Shown here piece after piece: positions 50,801-62,900 of a stretch of DNA of 64,000 nt; within the stretch, counting starts at the first letter, position 1, and each line of letters begins with the position of its first letter. The position numbers and the translations under genes were made by a program. The notes beneath the pieces are model-generated. The model searched no databases, was not told where the DNA came from, and saw nothing but the letters and a program-made list of their open reading frames with translations. This DNA comes from Saprolegnia diclina VS20. Its lineage: Eukaryota; Oomycota; Saprolegniomycetes; Saprolegniales; Saprolegniaceae. Location: positions 222,974 to 286,973 of the forward strand of contig NW_008246088.1 in the NCBI RefSeq assembly GCF_000281045.1. Direction: 5' to 3'.

Positions 50801-53635
50801 CTAGTTGGTGCTGGCGGAGGCCGCTTGAATCACATGTCGCACGGCTTTCATCTCAGCTTCAAGGCGCCCGAGGCGGTCGATCGCTTGGTCGAGGTTCATA
50901 TTCGTCGACGCACTGCTCGTCACGGCACGCCCCGCCACGAACGAGTCGCGGAGCATGCGCGACGACGACGAGCTGGCCGAGAGCGGCGTTGCGGTCGCCA
51001 CCGCCCGGAGGTTGCCGAGCTGCATTCGGTTCAATCGCTGCCACTCCATGCGCGCGGGCTTGCGGTTCCTCGTTGCGTGCTCGTAGAGCGAGAGTGCGAG
51101 CACCTTGGCGCTGTCGAGCACAAGAAGCCACACTAGCGAGTAGACCCACACAAAGACGGCGGTCGGCAGCGAAATGGCCTGCATCTCGGCAAACGGCCAA
51201 AAGAGCGACAGCGTCGTCGCCGCCACGGACGAGAGACTGGCGGCCGCGACAAGGAGCTTGCTCGGCGCTTGCAAGCAGCACACCGAGTCGGTGCGCGCCG
51301 AGAAGACGAGCAAGCAGCCCGAGAGCGAGAGCTGCAGGTACACCACCATGAGCACTTGGCGGTACGACAACGCGCGCAGCCCGAGTTGCTGCCACAAACT
51401 GTCGGTCTCCCACGAGTCGAGGGCCCAGTAGAGCAAGAGAAGGCTGCTGAGCGTGCTCACCGCGCCGAGCGTACTCGCAATGAGAGCGGTGCGCGGTCCG
51501 CTCCATCCCTGGGGCGTCGCGCGCGACCCGACAACGTCCTGCGCCATCGTCGACGCGATCGCGCCGTCGTTGAGCAGCAAGAGCAACGCCATTGCAATCA
51601 CGGGCAGCTGGAACGACGCCGGCGCGTCCTCACTTGCGCCCGCCCACGCGGTCGCATTGGTCACGCGCTCGGCAAACTGTGCGAAATGACCGCCATTCGG
51701 AGAGAAACACAAAGTCGCCAGCAGCACAAAGCCGAGCACGTGGAGACCGGTGGCGACGCGGTAGATGACGTAGTGCGTCACGCGCTGGCACACGTGACGC
51801 GCCAGCAGCACGCCATGCAAAAGCACTGCGAGCCCCGGTTTGGTCAAGACGACATCGGACGCAGCTTTGGCCGCGTCGCTCGCGCCATCGACCGCAATGC
51901 CCAAGTGTGCCAGGCGCAGCGCCGGGGCGTCTTGCACGTCGTTGCCGGTGACACCGCACACGTTGGCTTTGTCCGTCGACAAGAGCGTGAGAAGACGCAC
52001 CTTGTGGGCCGGGAACACGTTGGCAAAGCCATCGGCGTTCTCGACCATGGCTGGCGTCAGCGGCGCGTCCGACCCGAGAATCGTCGATCCGACTTGGAGC
52101 AAATGCGCGGTTTCGATCGCGACCGCCGCGTTGTCGCCCGTGAGCATCTTGAGGTTGATGCCGTGCGTCTGGAGGAGCTCGATCGACCGCTTCGTGTCGT
52201 GCCGGGGCGGGTCCACGAACGTGAGGAGACCCATCAAGACCCAGCCACACCCCTCTTCGGTGCGCGCGACCGCGAGGCAGCGCACGCCGCGCTTGGCGAG
52301 GTCGAGCACGCGTGACGTGACCGCGTCAGCAATGTCGTCGACGTTGTGGGCGAGCGAGAGCACCATGTGCGGTGCGCCTTTGGTGACTTTGAACACTTTG
52401 CCAGAGTGCGTCTTGATCGTCGACTCGGTGCGCTTGGCCGTCGGCTCGAACGGCGTGTGCGCCAGCAGCGTGTACGCGTCCAGCGGTCGGAGGTCGATCG
52501 CGTTGAGGACGAGCGTGTCGATCGCGTCGCGCGGCGGCTCGCGCCACTTGGCGGCCAGCGCGGCCATGACGAGGATGTCTTCGCGCGAGGCGTGCGGCGC
52601 AAAGAGCGGAACGTCGTCCTGCAGCTCCATCTTGTTGCGGGTGAGCGTCCCCGTCTTGTCGGCGCAGACGAGCGTGAGCCGGGCCATGGTCTCGATCGAC
52701 TGGAGGTGCGTCACGAGCACCTTCTCCGCCGCGAGCTGGCGCGACCCGAGGGCCAAGATGGAGCTGCATATGCTGCGCAATGTGAGCGGCACGGCGGCGA
52801 CGACAACGATTAGGCCAAGACTGAGCGCACTAAGGAGGGCCACGCCGTTGTAGAGAAGACACCCGAGAAGGACGCTGACTGCAGGAATCGCGATCAGAAG
52901 GAGCGCCATGGTGATGTGCGTAAAGTGCGACGAGAGCGTGTTCTTGGCATGCCACTCGGCGCTCGGCGGGTGCTGCCCGAGGAACGTCTGGGCGCCGGTC
53001 GCCGACACGATGGCCTCGACGTCGCCGTGCACGACGAGCGAGCCCATCTTGACGTTGTCGCCAGCATGCAGCGTCACGGGAAACGACTCGCCCGTGAGCG
53101 CGCTTTGGTCGACCTGGATCGGCGACCCATCGCAGAGGTCGCAGTCGGCGGGGACCGCGCAGCCGACCGTGAGCGTGAGCCTGTCGCCGGGCACTAGCAG
53201 CGACGCATTGATCGTTTGGTGAACGCCGTCGCGAATGACTTGCGCCTCGGGCTTGAGCGCGGCCTTGAGCGCGAGCAGCGCATGGGCCGTTTTGGCGTCT
53301 TCGATCCAGCCCACGACGCCGTTGAGGACTTGGAGAAAGATGAGGACGGCGAGGTCGGGTACGTCCTGTGTCACGAGCTCGAGAGCTATGACGAGCCAGA
53401 GCAGCAACGGCATTGGACCGACAAAGTGGCCGGCCAAGCGGCGCCATGACGCCGCATCCGGCGCTTCAAACTCGTTCGGGCCAAACTGCTTGAGGCGGCG
53501 CGCGGCCTCGACGGTCGAGAGGCCGCTCTCGGGCGTGTTGAGGAGCGTGTGCTTGTCCATGCCCATGTAGAAGCGGTCTTCGTCCAGGCGCATCGACGCC
53601 GAGAGCAGCGGCGTCGTCTCGCCTTTCGACCACAT
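50801..53635 (-). CDS. P3A-type plasma-membrane (H+-)ATPase homologue with altered hinge motif
   Basis: 944 residues, intronless, from ATG 53635 (MWSKGETTPLLS); upstream codons in frame look non-coding. P-type features in order: FGPNEFEAPDAASW near the N-terminus, DQSALTGES in the actuator domain, VAAVPLTLRS in M4, CADKTGTLTRNKM with the phosphorylated Asp, KGAPHMVL in the nucleotide domain, LKMLTGDN, and LLLNDGAIAS in M6, where the Asp corresponds to the proton site of plant pumps. Length and motifs fit P3A proton pumps. Two departures: the hinge motif TGDGVNDAP is TGNDVQDAP, replacing a Mg-coordinating Asp, and the second proline of the M4 P-x-x-x-P motif is Arg. A catalytically weakened or specialised pump is possible. 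The C-terminus carries a Ser-rich and then coiled-coil region (ASTNMNLDQAIDRLGRLEAE), perhaps regulatory. Confidence 0.88.
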   Translation of the reverse strand: MWSKGETTPLLSASMRLDEDRFYMGMDKHTLLNTPESGLSTVEAARRLKQFGPNEFEAPDAASWRRLAGHFVGPMPLLLWLVIALELVTQDVPDLAVLIFLQVLNGVVGWIEDAKTAHALLALKAALKPEAQVIRDGVHQTINASLLVPGDRLTLTVGCAVPADCDLCDGSPIQVDQSALTGESFPVTLHAGDNVKMGSLVVHGDVEAIVSATGAQTFLGQHPPSAEWHAKNTLSSHFTHITMALLLIAIPAVSVLLGCLLYNGVALLSALSLGLIVVVAAVPLTLRSICSSILALGSRQLAAEKVLVTHLQSIETMARLTLVCADKTGTLTRNKMELQDDVPLFAPHASREDILVMAALAAKWREPPRDAIDTLVLNAIDLRPLDAYTLLAHTPFEPTAKRTESTIKTHSGKVFKVTKGAPHMVLSLAHNVDDIADAVTSRVLDLAKRGVRCLAVARTEEGCGWVLMGLLTFVDPPRHDTKRSIELLQTHGINLKMLTGDNAAVAIETAHLLQVGSTILGSDAPLTPAMVENADGFANVFPAHKVRLLTLLSTDKANVCGVTGNDVQDAPALRLAHLGIAVDGASDAAKAASDVVLTKPGLAVLLHGVLLARHVCQRVTHYVIYRVATGLHVLGFVLLATLCFSPNGGHFAQFAERVTNATAWAGASEDAPASFQLPVIAMALLLLLNDGAIASTMAQDVVGSRATPQGWSGPRTALIASTLGAVSTLSSLLLLYWALDSWETDSLWQQLGLRALSYRQVLMVVYLQLSLSGCLLVFSARTDSVCCLQAPSKLLVAAASLSSVAATTLSLFWPFAEMQAISLPTAVFVWVYSLVWLLVLDSAKVLALSLYEHATRNRKPARMEWQRLNRMQLGNLRAVATATPLSASSSSSRMLRDSFVAGRAVTSSASTNMNLDQAIDRLGRLEAEMKAVRHVIQAASASTN

Positions 53636-54266
53636 GACGACCGCCGACTTGCCAAATCTCGCAGAATGACCGCCGGCGCGTATTTTTATTCTTCCGCATA
53701 CAAACATCAAGTGGATAGATCGACGTTGAAGTCGGGAGCTTTTTAATTGCTCGTCGCCGTGGGATCGGCGGCCGCGGAAGATCCACGTAGCGACGAGGAG
53801 GAAGACGATGGGCGCTGCCGAGATGCGGCCGCTGCGGCTACATGCATGCTCGCGGCGGCGCATGCCTCGACCTCGATCTTGGCAGTGCTGCGACATTAGG
53901 CAGTGGGTGCAAGTCACCGTGCGCCGCTGTGGTCGCAGCGACGTCGACGAGAATCACCGGCAGAGGTATACTAGCACCGCGCTCATCATCACCCTCGCGA
54001 CATGGCAAGAACCGTGTCTATGCAAGCAGCGATAGCAGCGATGCAAAGCCGTGCAGCCGCTGGTGATGGCAGGTCGTCGATCATGGCATCCGTCTTTGGC
54101 TCGCGTTGGCTTTGGCGACCAACGCGATGGCCCACTGCATTGGCCTCATGCCGAGGTCATAGCAGTCGCAGTGCAGCAGCAGTAGCGTTGGCCTGTCGAG
54201 GGCGACGCTTCATGCAGGATGGCGAAAGGTTGCGTATCTTGGAAACGGTCATTTTGTCGTCGGGCG
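53636..54266. other. Divergent intergenic promoter region
   Basis: About 630 bases between the starts of the ATPase (-) and CFAP65 (+). No gene or repeat recognised; both promoters should lie here. Confidence 0.5.
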
Positions 54267-57200
54267 ATGGCCGACGAAGCGGTGCTCAACCGCGTCGAGC
54301 AGGCGCGCGTGTATGGCATCGACTGCGGCGACGAGATCCTCTTTGGCGCAGGCGCGTGGGCGCCGGGCGGCGAGCACACCAAGAAGCTCGTCGTCAAGAA
54401 CGTCTCCAACAAAACCATCAAGTTCAAGTACGATCTGCCGCGCACCAAGTACTTTTCCATGGACTTTCCACTGCTCATTACGCTCTCGCCGGGCACGTCG
54501 CGCGTCCTCGACATTGCATTCCGCCCGGTCCAGTACGAAGAGTACGACGACTGTATCCGCTTCACGGTCCACATCATCGACGGCGGCGTCAAGGCCACCA
54601 ATGGCACGTTTCGCCTGCCGGTCAAAGCGCGCATTGCCATGCTGCGGGTCGAGCTTCCGTCCGGCCTCGACTTTGGCTTTTGCCCGACCGCCGAGACGAC
54701 CGATGTTGTCTTCCAGCTCAAGAGCACGGGCCAAATCGATGCGAGCTTTCGGTGGAGCCTCCCCGGTACACTTATGCGAGGCAGCATGGCTCTTGCTACA
54801 TGAGATGTAGACGCCGGGGAGCATGGGCGGCCGTTCAAGATCACCCCGTCGAGCGGCGAGATCAAGGCGGGTCAAGTGCTCGATGTGACGGCGAGGTTTG
54901 CCCCACGGACCGCGTCCGTGTACGTGGTCACAGCCCTCTTTGCGGCGCACGTACGCCCGTGCTCGCGTCGACACGCCTCGTTGAAGCGATGATGATGAGG
55001 TAGGAGCTCGGCGAGACGCACCAGCACCAGGAGACGACGCTCAAGATCAGTGGAATTGGGAAATTCGCCTACTTTGCTACCTCCGAGACCGAACTGGACT
55101 TTGGCGACATGCTCGTCAACGGACCCTCGACGCACAAGAGCCCGACCGAGCGCGAGTTTGTTCTGCGCAACCGGTCGCTTGTCCGCGCCTCTTTCCACGT
55201 ACGGGCTCCTTTATTGATACAAACTTGATACAACCTTGATACTAGATTTTCCCCATCGAGACAGACCACGAGCCGACGTTCTTCTTCTCGCCGCTCAAAG
55301 GCACGATCCCGCCCGAGTCGGCGCTGCCGATCCGCGTCAAATACACGCCGTTGAGCCCGGGCACGTTCACGTGCGACAACTTTAAGATTGTGACTCCCGG
55401 CGGGCACGCTGCGCACATTGTCTGCAAGGGCAAAGCCATCGGGCCGCTCGTGTCGCTCTGGAAGAAGAACCGCGCGTCCAACCTCGTGAGCGGCCACTCG
55501 GTCAACTTCCGCGACGTCCGCGTCGGCGAGACCGCGACCCGCGTCCTGTACCTCCGGAACGAAGCCGCGATTCCGGTTCGATTTCACCTGGTGAGTGCAG
55601 CCAACGGCATCTTTGGCGTGAGCAAGGTCGCGGGCGAGATCCCGCCGCTTCTCGAGGCGTCCGTGCTCCTGACGTTTGCCCCGCTCTCGCCCGGCAACTA
55701 CTACCGACGCCTCTTTTGCCTGCTGCAGAACCAAGCCACCATGTTTGTCGACGTGCTCGGCACGGGCTACGACGCCGAGATCCGCCCGTCGCCCTTCGAG
55801 CAGGGGCATGTCGACGCCTACCGTCTCCGCTGCGAGCACAACTTGTACGTGATCTCTCTGTCGTTCGAGATGCCAACATGCGTAGGGGCCATCTGTCCCC
55901 GGATGGGCTGGAAGCACTCTGGGGCGACAAGGGCGACGAGCTCTTTCTCCAAGGAGCGTTGGCTCGCCAGCGTGAGGCCGCCAGCCGAAGGGAGACGACG
56001 CGCCTCCTCACGCGGAGCGGCGACATGCTCCTCGCCGACGTCGACGTGTGCCATGAGTTTTTCATTCAGCCCGACGACCGGCATGGCGCCATCTTTGCGT
56101 CCGACGCGCTCCTCGACTTTGGCGTCGGCTTTGACATCAAGAAGACACTGCTTGTGACCAACCAAACACGCGGCAAGGTCACGTGTACGTGGCGCATCGC
56201 CGAAGCGCCGACGGCGGTCGAGAGCAGCAACTTCACCATCTTTCCGACGACGTGCGACATTGGTCCGGGCGCGTCGGCCGAGTTCCGCGTCGGCTTCCAC
56301 CCCAAGCAGAGTAACACGTACTTCTTTGCCGAGCTCGAAAGCAGCGTCTACTTCAAGTCCAACCGCACGTTTCGGCTCGTAAACCCCGAGACGTTCACGC
56401 CGCCGTGGTACGCCGCTTGATACGTTGATACATTGCTACATGGAATATGTTCTGATAGGTGCATCGTCGTGCAGGCGACGGGGCACACATTTGCGTCGAC
56501 CGACAGCCAGTTTCTCTCCCGTGTGACGTACGCGACGGCGAAGGACGGGCTTTGCGCGTTCCCGCCGGCGTTCATTGGCGACTCGGTGTTTCAAACCGTC
56601 GTGCTCATGAACAGCAGCGATACGCCGGCCGTCTTTGCGATCACGCAGGACCCGTCGCGCGTCTTCCGCGCCAAGCCCAGCTGCGGTTTGATCCCGCCGA
56701 ATGGGTTTCACTTGGTGCAGATTCGGTTCAGCCCAACAAAGAGCCGACGCTACTCGCACATGCTCAAGACGACCGTGAACCACTCGACGTCGGTGGCCCT
56801 CGAGCTCACAGGCACGGGCTGCTTTCCGCATTTGATTTGCCAAGAGCTGGACGGCGGCCCCGCGATCGACAAGCTCTTTATCAAGCCCACGTCGATTGGC
56901 CTCTCATCGACGCGGCTCTTCCGCGTCAAGAACGGGTGCCGCATCCCGCTCGTGTTTCGGTGGAGCCTTCCGCCGTCGGTCCAAGACGTCTTTCAGCTCT
57001 CGCCGCTTGTCCACCGGCTCCTCGGGAACGAAGCCAGCGTCATTGCGTGCGTGTTTGCGCCGTCGCTCATCAAACAGTACAACCAGCGGCTCACGCTGCA
57101 CGTCAAGTCCATCTCGATGGCGCGCGGGGAGCCACCGTCGTCCCATCTCCCGATTCTCCAAGACGTCTCGATCAAGGTCACGGGCGTCGGCACGACGGGT

Positions 57201-59861
57201 GCTGTCGCGTTTGAGCCCGCCGAGCTCACGCTACCGACGGTCCTTGTCAACTCGGATGCGACCGGGCCGTTCCAGCTCGTGAACGGCAGCGACTGCGATC
57301 TCCAATTCGAGCTCCGCGTGACGGTGCTCGACTCGTCCAAGCTCATGGCGCGGCCCCACCTGGACAAGAAGTTGGCGGCCACGTACGTTTCCTTTTCAAA
57401 ACCGAGCGGCGTCATCGGCGCGCGTTCGACGCAGCAAGTGGGGATTGCGTTTCGCGGCGACCTCGCGGGCAGCTACGACTATGGTATCCAGTGCGCAATA
57501 GCCACGCTCGACGCCGTCGTGCTGCCGTCGCACCATGGCGACGACGACAGTGTCAACTGCGTCGAGATGCAAGTACACGCAAGTGCGTCGTTTCCGACGC
57601 TCTTTTTCGAAGACATTCGCTTGGCGCAGACGCCGACAGCCGTCGCGTGGGCGCAGTTTCAGTGCGAAGAGATCAACGCGTTCATGGCCGCGCCGCTCAC
57701 CAACGACGAACTCAAACTCAACAGCGAGAGCAGCCCCGATTTGAGCTTGCTCAAGGTGTTTCCGTTGCGGTTCACGCCCAACGTCATCGGCACGCATACC
57801 GAAGACGTGGTCATTCAGCTGCGCAACCCGGGCTCGCTTGTCGTTGACTTTCGCATCTTTTACCCCAACGAGTCGGACATTGAGATTGAGCCGTGGGCCG
57901 ACACGAGCGAGCCGACGACGGACGAGCTGCGGCAAAACATCATTATCGACTCCAAGCTCTTCACCGTCGCACCGCGCAAAGGTGCGTATCCTTGTACGAT
58001 ACCGTGGTCCCAGGTAGAGGGTACTAGGGGTCTTGCAGCCGCACGAGAGTCTTCTGCTCCGTCTCTCGTACGCGTACGCGTCCATGCAGTACGACGGCGT
58101 CCACGACCTCCAGCTGCTCGTGTCGGTCTCGCAAGGCAAGAAGATGATGCTATCGCTCCACGGCCGGACGCTGCCCAAAGCGTCTCCCCTTCTCTTTCTA
58201 CCACGCACCAACTGGGTGCTCTCGCCCGTCATGCTAAGCGAGAGCGGGCGGAAGGAGCATCTGCATGCGCGGCCAGCGCTGCAGCAGTTCCAGGTCTTCA
58301 ACCGTGGCGACGCACCCTTCCTTCTCGACATCGACGACGCCGACCTCGCGCGCATCAACGCGACGAGCCACAACTTCCCGATCCTCGAGTGCCTCACGCA
58401 GCGCGTCTCGGTGCCGCCCAACGCGTCGGTGTTTCTCGACCTCGAGTTTTGCCCGCTCGAGCAGCTCACGTACCACGGCACGTTGCTACTGAGCGTCGAG
58501 GGGCTCGAGTCGGGGTACCAGGAGCAGTTCAAGCTGCCGATCACCGCGCGCGGGTACGACGCCAGCAAGACGAGCTTTGCCATGACGCGCGACAGCATCG
58601 TGCGCGGCGGGCCGCCTACAGTTCAAAAGGCACCGCCCGAGTCCCGCGCGGCGCTGAGCTGCGACGTGCTGGACCTTGGGCATGTGTGTGTGCACACGGA
58701 GCACACGCGGCTTGTCGTACTCACAAACCTGAGCGCGACGGCGACGCTGAGCTTTGCGTGGGACGCCAACCACCACTTGGTGCACGCGAACCGCGTGCGG
58801 TTCTTCCCGATGCAAGGACGACTCTCGCCGCTCGAGCACTGCATGGTGCGCGTCACGGTCGCGCCGGCCGCCGACTTACTCGTGATCGATCACGACATTG
58901 CGTGCTGGGTCCGGCTGCTCCATGACGCGGCCGCGTCCTCGACACTCGAGAGCGCCAAGACGACACGAGAAGCCAAGCCGAGCGACACGCGACCGTCCGT
59001 GCTCACGCGCACGACGATCTCGTCGCGCGCACACTTTAGTCGCGACGAGCCCGCGACTACCGAAGACTACACGCCGCCACTCGCCCTCGCGCTGCCAAAG
59101 CTCAAGCCCAAACCAGCGCCAGCGTCCGGCATGCGCAGTCCCAAGGGCCCTCGTCGGAAGCCGAGCCCGGTACGTATCCGCTGCATCGATCCATTGCATC
59201 ATTCATCCTGATGCGCGGGTGCTAGACGCGCGGCAACTCGTCGCGCAAGGCCAGGTTTGGTGACGGCTCGGACGCCGCCGAGTCGGACGAGACGTTGCGC
59301 GGCAGCAAAGTGCTGCAGCCACTGTACATCCACGTGTTTGCCCACGTCCTGCCGCTCGAGACGTTTCGACGACAGCTGACGCGCGAGGATTTCGAGCGCC
59401 GGCCGCTGGCGATTCCGAGCGGCGAGACGCGGCGGGCCGACGACCTCGAGGCGCTCCGGACAGCGTGGCGCGTGACAAAGGACCCGGCGGCGATGAGCGA
59501 GAGCCGGCACGTCATCGAAGGCGTCTTGAGCCACCTTGTGACCGACCTCTTTGGCACGGGCACGATCGACCAGGTCGGCAATATGAACTTTCCCTTGGAC
59601 GCTGACGCGACGACGTAGGCGGTCGACGAGCTCTTGCCGACCGAGCCCGAGACGCCGTACTTTGTGCAGTTTGGCCAGCCGGCGTGCGACAAGCGGCGCG
59701 CGCGTCTGGGGCGGCTGCTGGTCGAAGACGACTTTCGACGCATTGCGAGCCTCGTGCTGGAAAACACAATGCTCAACGTCGTCCAAGAAATTGGACTCGG
59801 CGAGTTTGACCTCGCGTGTCTCCCCAAGCAGCTCGTGTTTCTGCCCGACGAAGAGACGTAG
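54267..59861 (+). CDS. CFAP65: CFAP65 (flagellar ASH-domain protein)
   Basis: About 1740 residues in nine exons, introns about 43-55 bp (for example after 54764, 54950, 55200, 55837, 56408, 57981, 59169 and 59560). ATG 54267 follows an upstream in-frame ATG at 54219. The N-terminus VYGIDCGDEILFGAGAWAPG, GGEHTKKLVVKNVSNKTIKF and TLSPGTSRVLDIAFRPVQYE matches CFAP65/CCDC108 closely. Serial ASH/MSP-type immunoglobulin folds follow, each with an FRP/FAP-type strand, for example LLTFAPLSPGNYYRRLFCLL, SRVLYLR-like repeats, and VQIRFSPTKSRRYSHMLKTT. The Cys-poor C-terminus ends LPKQLVFLPDEET. CFAP65 belongs to the axonemal central apparatus and is needed for flagellar motility and sperm development, consistent with zoospores. 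Convergent with the phosphoesterase gene. Confidence 0.9.
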
Positions 59862-59933
59862 CCCGCATCGTGCTGTAAATAGACAACCTCGACGCATGCA
59901 TGGAGGCAAGGCACGCTGGATTGATGGCCAAGA

Positions 59934-62900
59934 CTACTCGTACGTCGGGGTGCGCGCGGGCGTCCCCGGGCGGCTCGGGTTGTTCTTGTAGTACACAACG
60001 TGGTCGACAAGCTTGATGCGCGACCGGTCTTCGGTGCTAAACTTGGCGTCGAACTGCTCGTCCTCCATGTCGAAGCGCAGAATGTTGTCGACTTTGGAAA
60101 TCTTGGGCTTCCAGTAGTTGGGGTACTTCCACTCGTACGACGGCGACGGGTTGAGCTTGCGCGCCTCGGCCGCACCGCTCCACTTGGGATCGCTACACCA
60201 TCGTGTTGTAGCCTGCAACGTGTCTCGCGCAGGGACGTACCGAACCCACTTTTGCGGCATCTTGTCAATGCCAAGCGCATAGATTTCCAAGTTGCCGTCG
60301 GGCGTGAAGCGCATGCGCACAAAGTTCTTGTAGCTGGCGACGCGGAGCGACGAAAACGCCTCGTTGTAGTGGCTCTTGAAGACGTTGAGCGCCGTGTAGA
60401 GATACAACCCGACAATGACACCGCAGATCGGCGTTGCCTACGCCACTTCTGCATATTTCACCTCGAATGATGGCTGCGTACCGCGACCCAAAAGTACATG
60501 AACACAGAGTAGTAGTAGACACTCGCCTCAATGCGCGAGAGCGCGTCAAACCCCTCGTAGCAAATCTACGCACACATTTGATAAAGGCCCACGCCACAGA
60601 AGGAAGTAAACCTTCATGCGGTGGACGGCGACGACTTCGGGAATGTCAAAGAACGTCAAGAGATACTTGACACATGTCGAGTAGAGCGGGATGACGTTGA
60701 AGTAGTCGTACGCGTGCAGCTGGAGCATGTTGGGCACATGCGCGTTGAAGTAGTTGTACAGTGAGTAGAGCCCTTCGTTGGCAAGCGCCCCTCTACCAAG
60801 TCGATGAGCACCGTCCATAGGCAAAAGGAAAGACGTACTGGTCGGTCGCGGCTTGGAACATGGCTTCAAACGCAATGAGCACGCTAAACGCCGCCGTCGT
60901 GTGCGCGAGCGACATGACCAAGCTGATCGCAGCCTTCTTCGGGAACGACGGCGTGTCAGCGAAGAGCAAATGCACGATAAAGAGCACGAGGTACGACGCC
61001 AAACTCACATACGACGAAGTAAAGACCTCGCCCTGCATCGCAACGAGCTCCCAGAAAAAGTTGGAAAACACGCCGCGCCACGTCGCACTCTACGCATATC
61101 TGCGATGAGCCGCAGGACGGGACCGAGTCGTCGTTACCTCGTAGATCTCGCCCACCGAGCAGCGGGGGAACATGGAGACTGCCAGCATGTAGTACTAGTC
61201 GATGTGCATAAGAGATCGATAGGCAAGAGAATGTGCAGCGTACGCCGACACCGCCGACAAAGTCAAAGCGCCAGTTGCGGCGACGGAAGCCAAAGATGTT
61301 GAGAAGGGCATAGCGGCTACGGCGGCGCTGTGAGATCCCTTGGTTATGGAATGACGTACCGGGAAACTTTCTCGGACGGGTAGCACGACGCGCGCTGGTA
61401 GTGCTTGTCGTTTGCAAACAGATTCTCGCCACTCGGGACGTGCGTCGGGTGCAAGAAGGCGCCGCCGCCGCCCGACACGATGAGGTGGACGGGGCCGCCC
61501 TCCGGGTGCCCCTGCGGCGGATCAAGCATCGGCTCCATATCGAGCTGCATGTCGAGAAAACGCTTCTCTTCCATGTGCGGGAAATGCTTGTGGATGGGCG
61601 AGAAGGGCGCCATCGCCGTCTATATGCGCCACGTAAATAGCATGCACCGTCTGTGATGAGACGTACAATGTCGTCGGGGGTCATGGACGTGTTGATCGAG
61701 AGCTTGCGCGGGCGCGGTGTCGTCGGCTTGGGCGCCGGAATCGTGGGCGCTTCGAAAAGCGAGTGGCGCGTGTAGTTGTGAATATCACCTGCCAACCTAT
61801 AGCGGATCGTGAGCCGCGCGACGCGGGGACATGACGCACCGAAGCACGACGCGGCCGGCGAGGACCTTGGTCATGAGGTACTGCAGCTTCTCTTCCGTGC
61901 GCTGGTGCTCGTACTGATCGAGGATCCAGTTGGGCTCGTGCGTCACGACAATGACGCGATCCGAGTCCTGCAGGTGGTTCTTCGCAATCGCTTCAAAGCA
62001 AGCAAACTGCTCATCGTTGATGTCGTTCTCGAGCGCAAGGTCGCACGCAAAGAGCCACCAGCCGTGCGGAAGCTTGAGGCAAAAGTAGCTCGTTTGCTGC
62101 GGCAGATGCCACCCCCCGAGCCAGTCGCGGTGGCACACGAACCGCTTGTACGTGTTGAGCCCATCGAACCAGTCGTGGTTGCCCGGAATCGCAAAGCACG
62201 TCGGACCTTTGTAATCTTTGAGCGTCTTGCAGCCCGGCGGCAGCACGGGCTTCTGCGTCGAGACGGCCGCGGGGTCGTAGCAAAGCGGTGGCTTCATCGC
62301 GTACTCAAAGGTGCGCCAGAAGCGCGACTAAGAACCCTTAGAACACAAAGCCGTAGAAAGAATGGACGCAGTACCTCGTACGTCTCGGCACAAGGGTGCG
62401 GGTACGCAAGGTCCCCGCCAATGACGAGGCAGTCGCCGCGCGGCAGTGTCAGCATCTTGGCCTGGTCCGCCAGGGGCGAATTGGGCGGCACCTCGACGTC
62501 GAGCTGGGGCTGCGCCAGCGAGCGCGCGACTTGGTAGCTGCTGTTGAAGCCGTCGCCGCAGTCGCCCATGAAATCGAGCCACAAGTCGTCCTTCTCGGCC
62601 AAGTGGTCAAACATGTAGTCCTACGCATTGAGTCCAGCGATTGTCGCCGAGGAGTATATCGTGTACCTCGTAGTTGGGGTGGATGGCAGCTTGCATGGCG
62701 CGCATGTCAAAGCGCCCGAGGAAGATCTTGAGCGAGATGAGAAGCTAGGCAGAAGAGATGTGAACATCACATGAGCGAGATGGAGTGAGGGAGCGTACCT
62801 CGAACGCCGTGTCAAAGACAAACATCGAGTACCACGGCACCATGGGCAGCGCGTGCTCGGCCGGGAGCTTGGAGTGCTCCACATCGTGCTCATCCTCCTC

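Noticed and set aside
51269-52853. Two long plus-strand frames
   Set aside because: Antisense to the P3A ATPase, whose motifs are unambiguous.
57396-58598. 400-codon minus-strand frame
   Set aside because: Antisense to CFAP65; composition arises from reversed CFAP65 codons.
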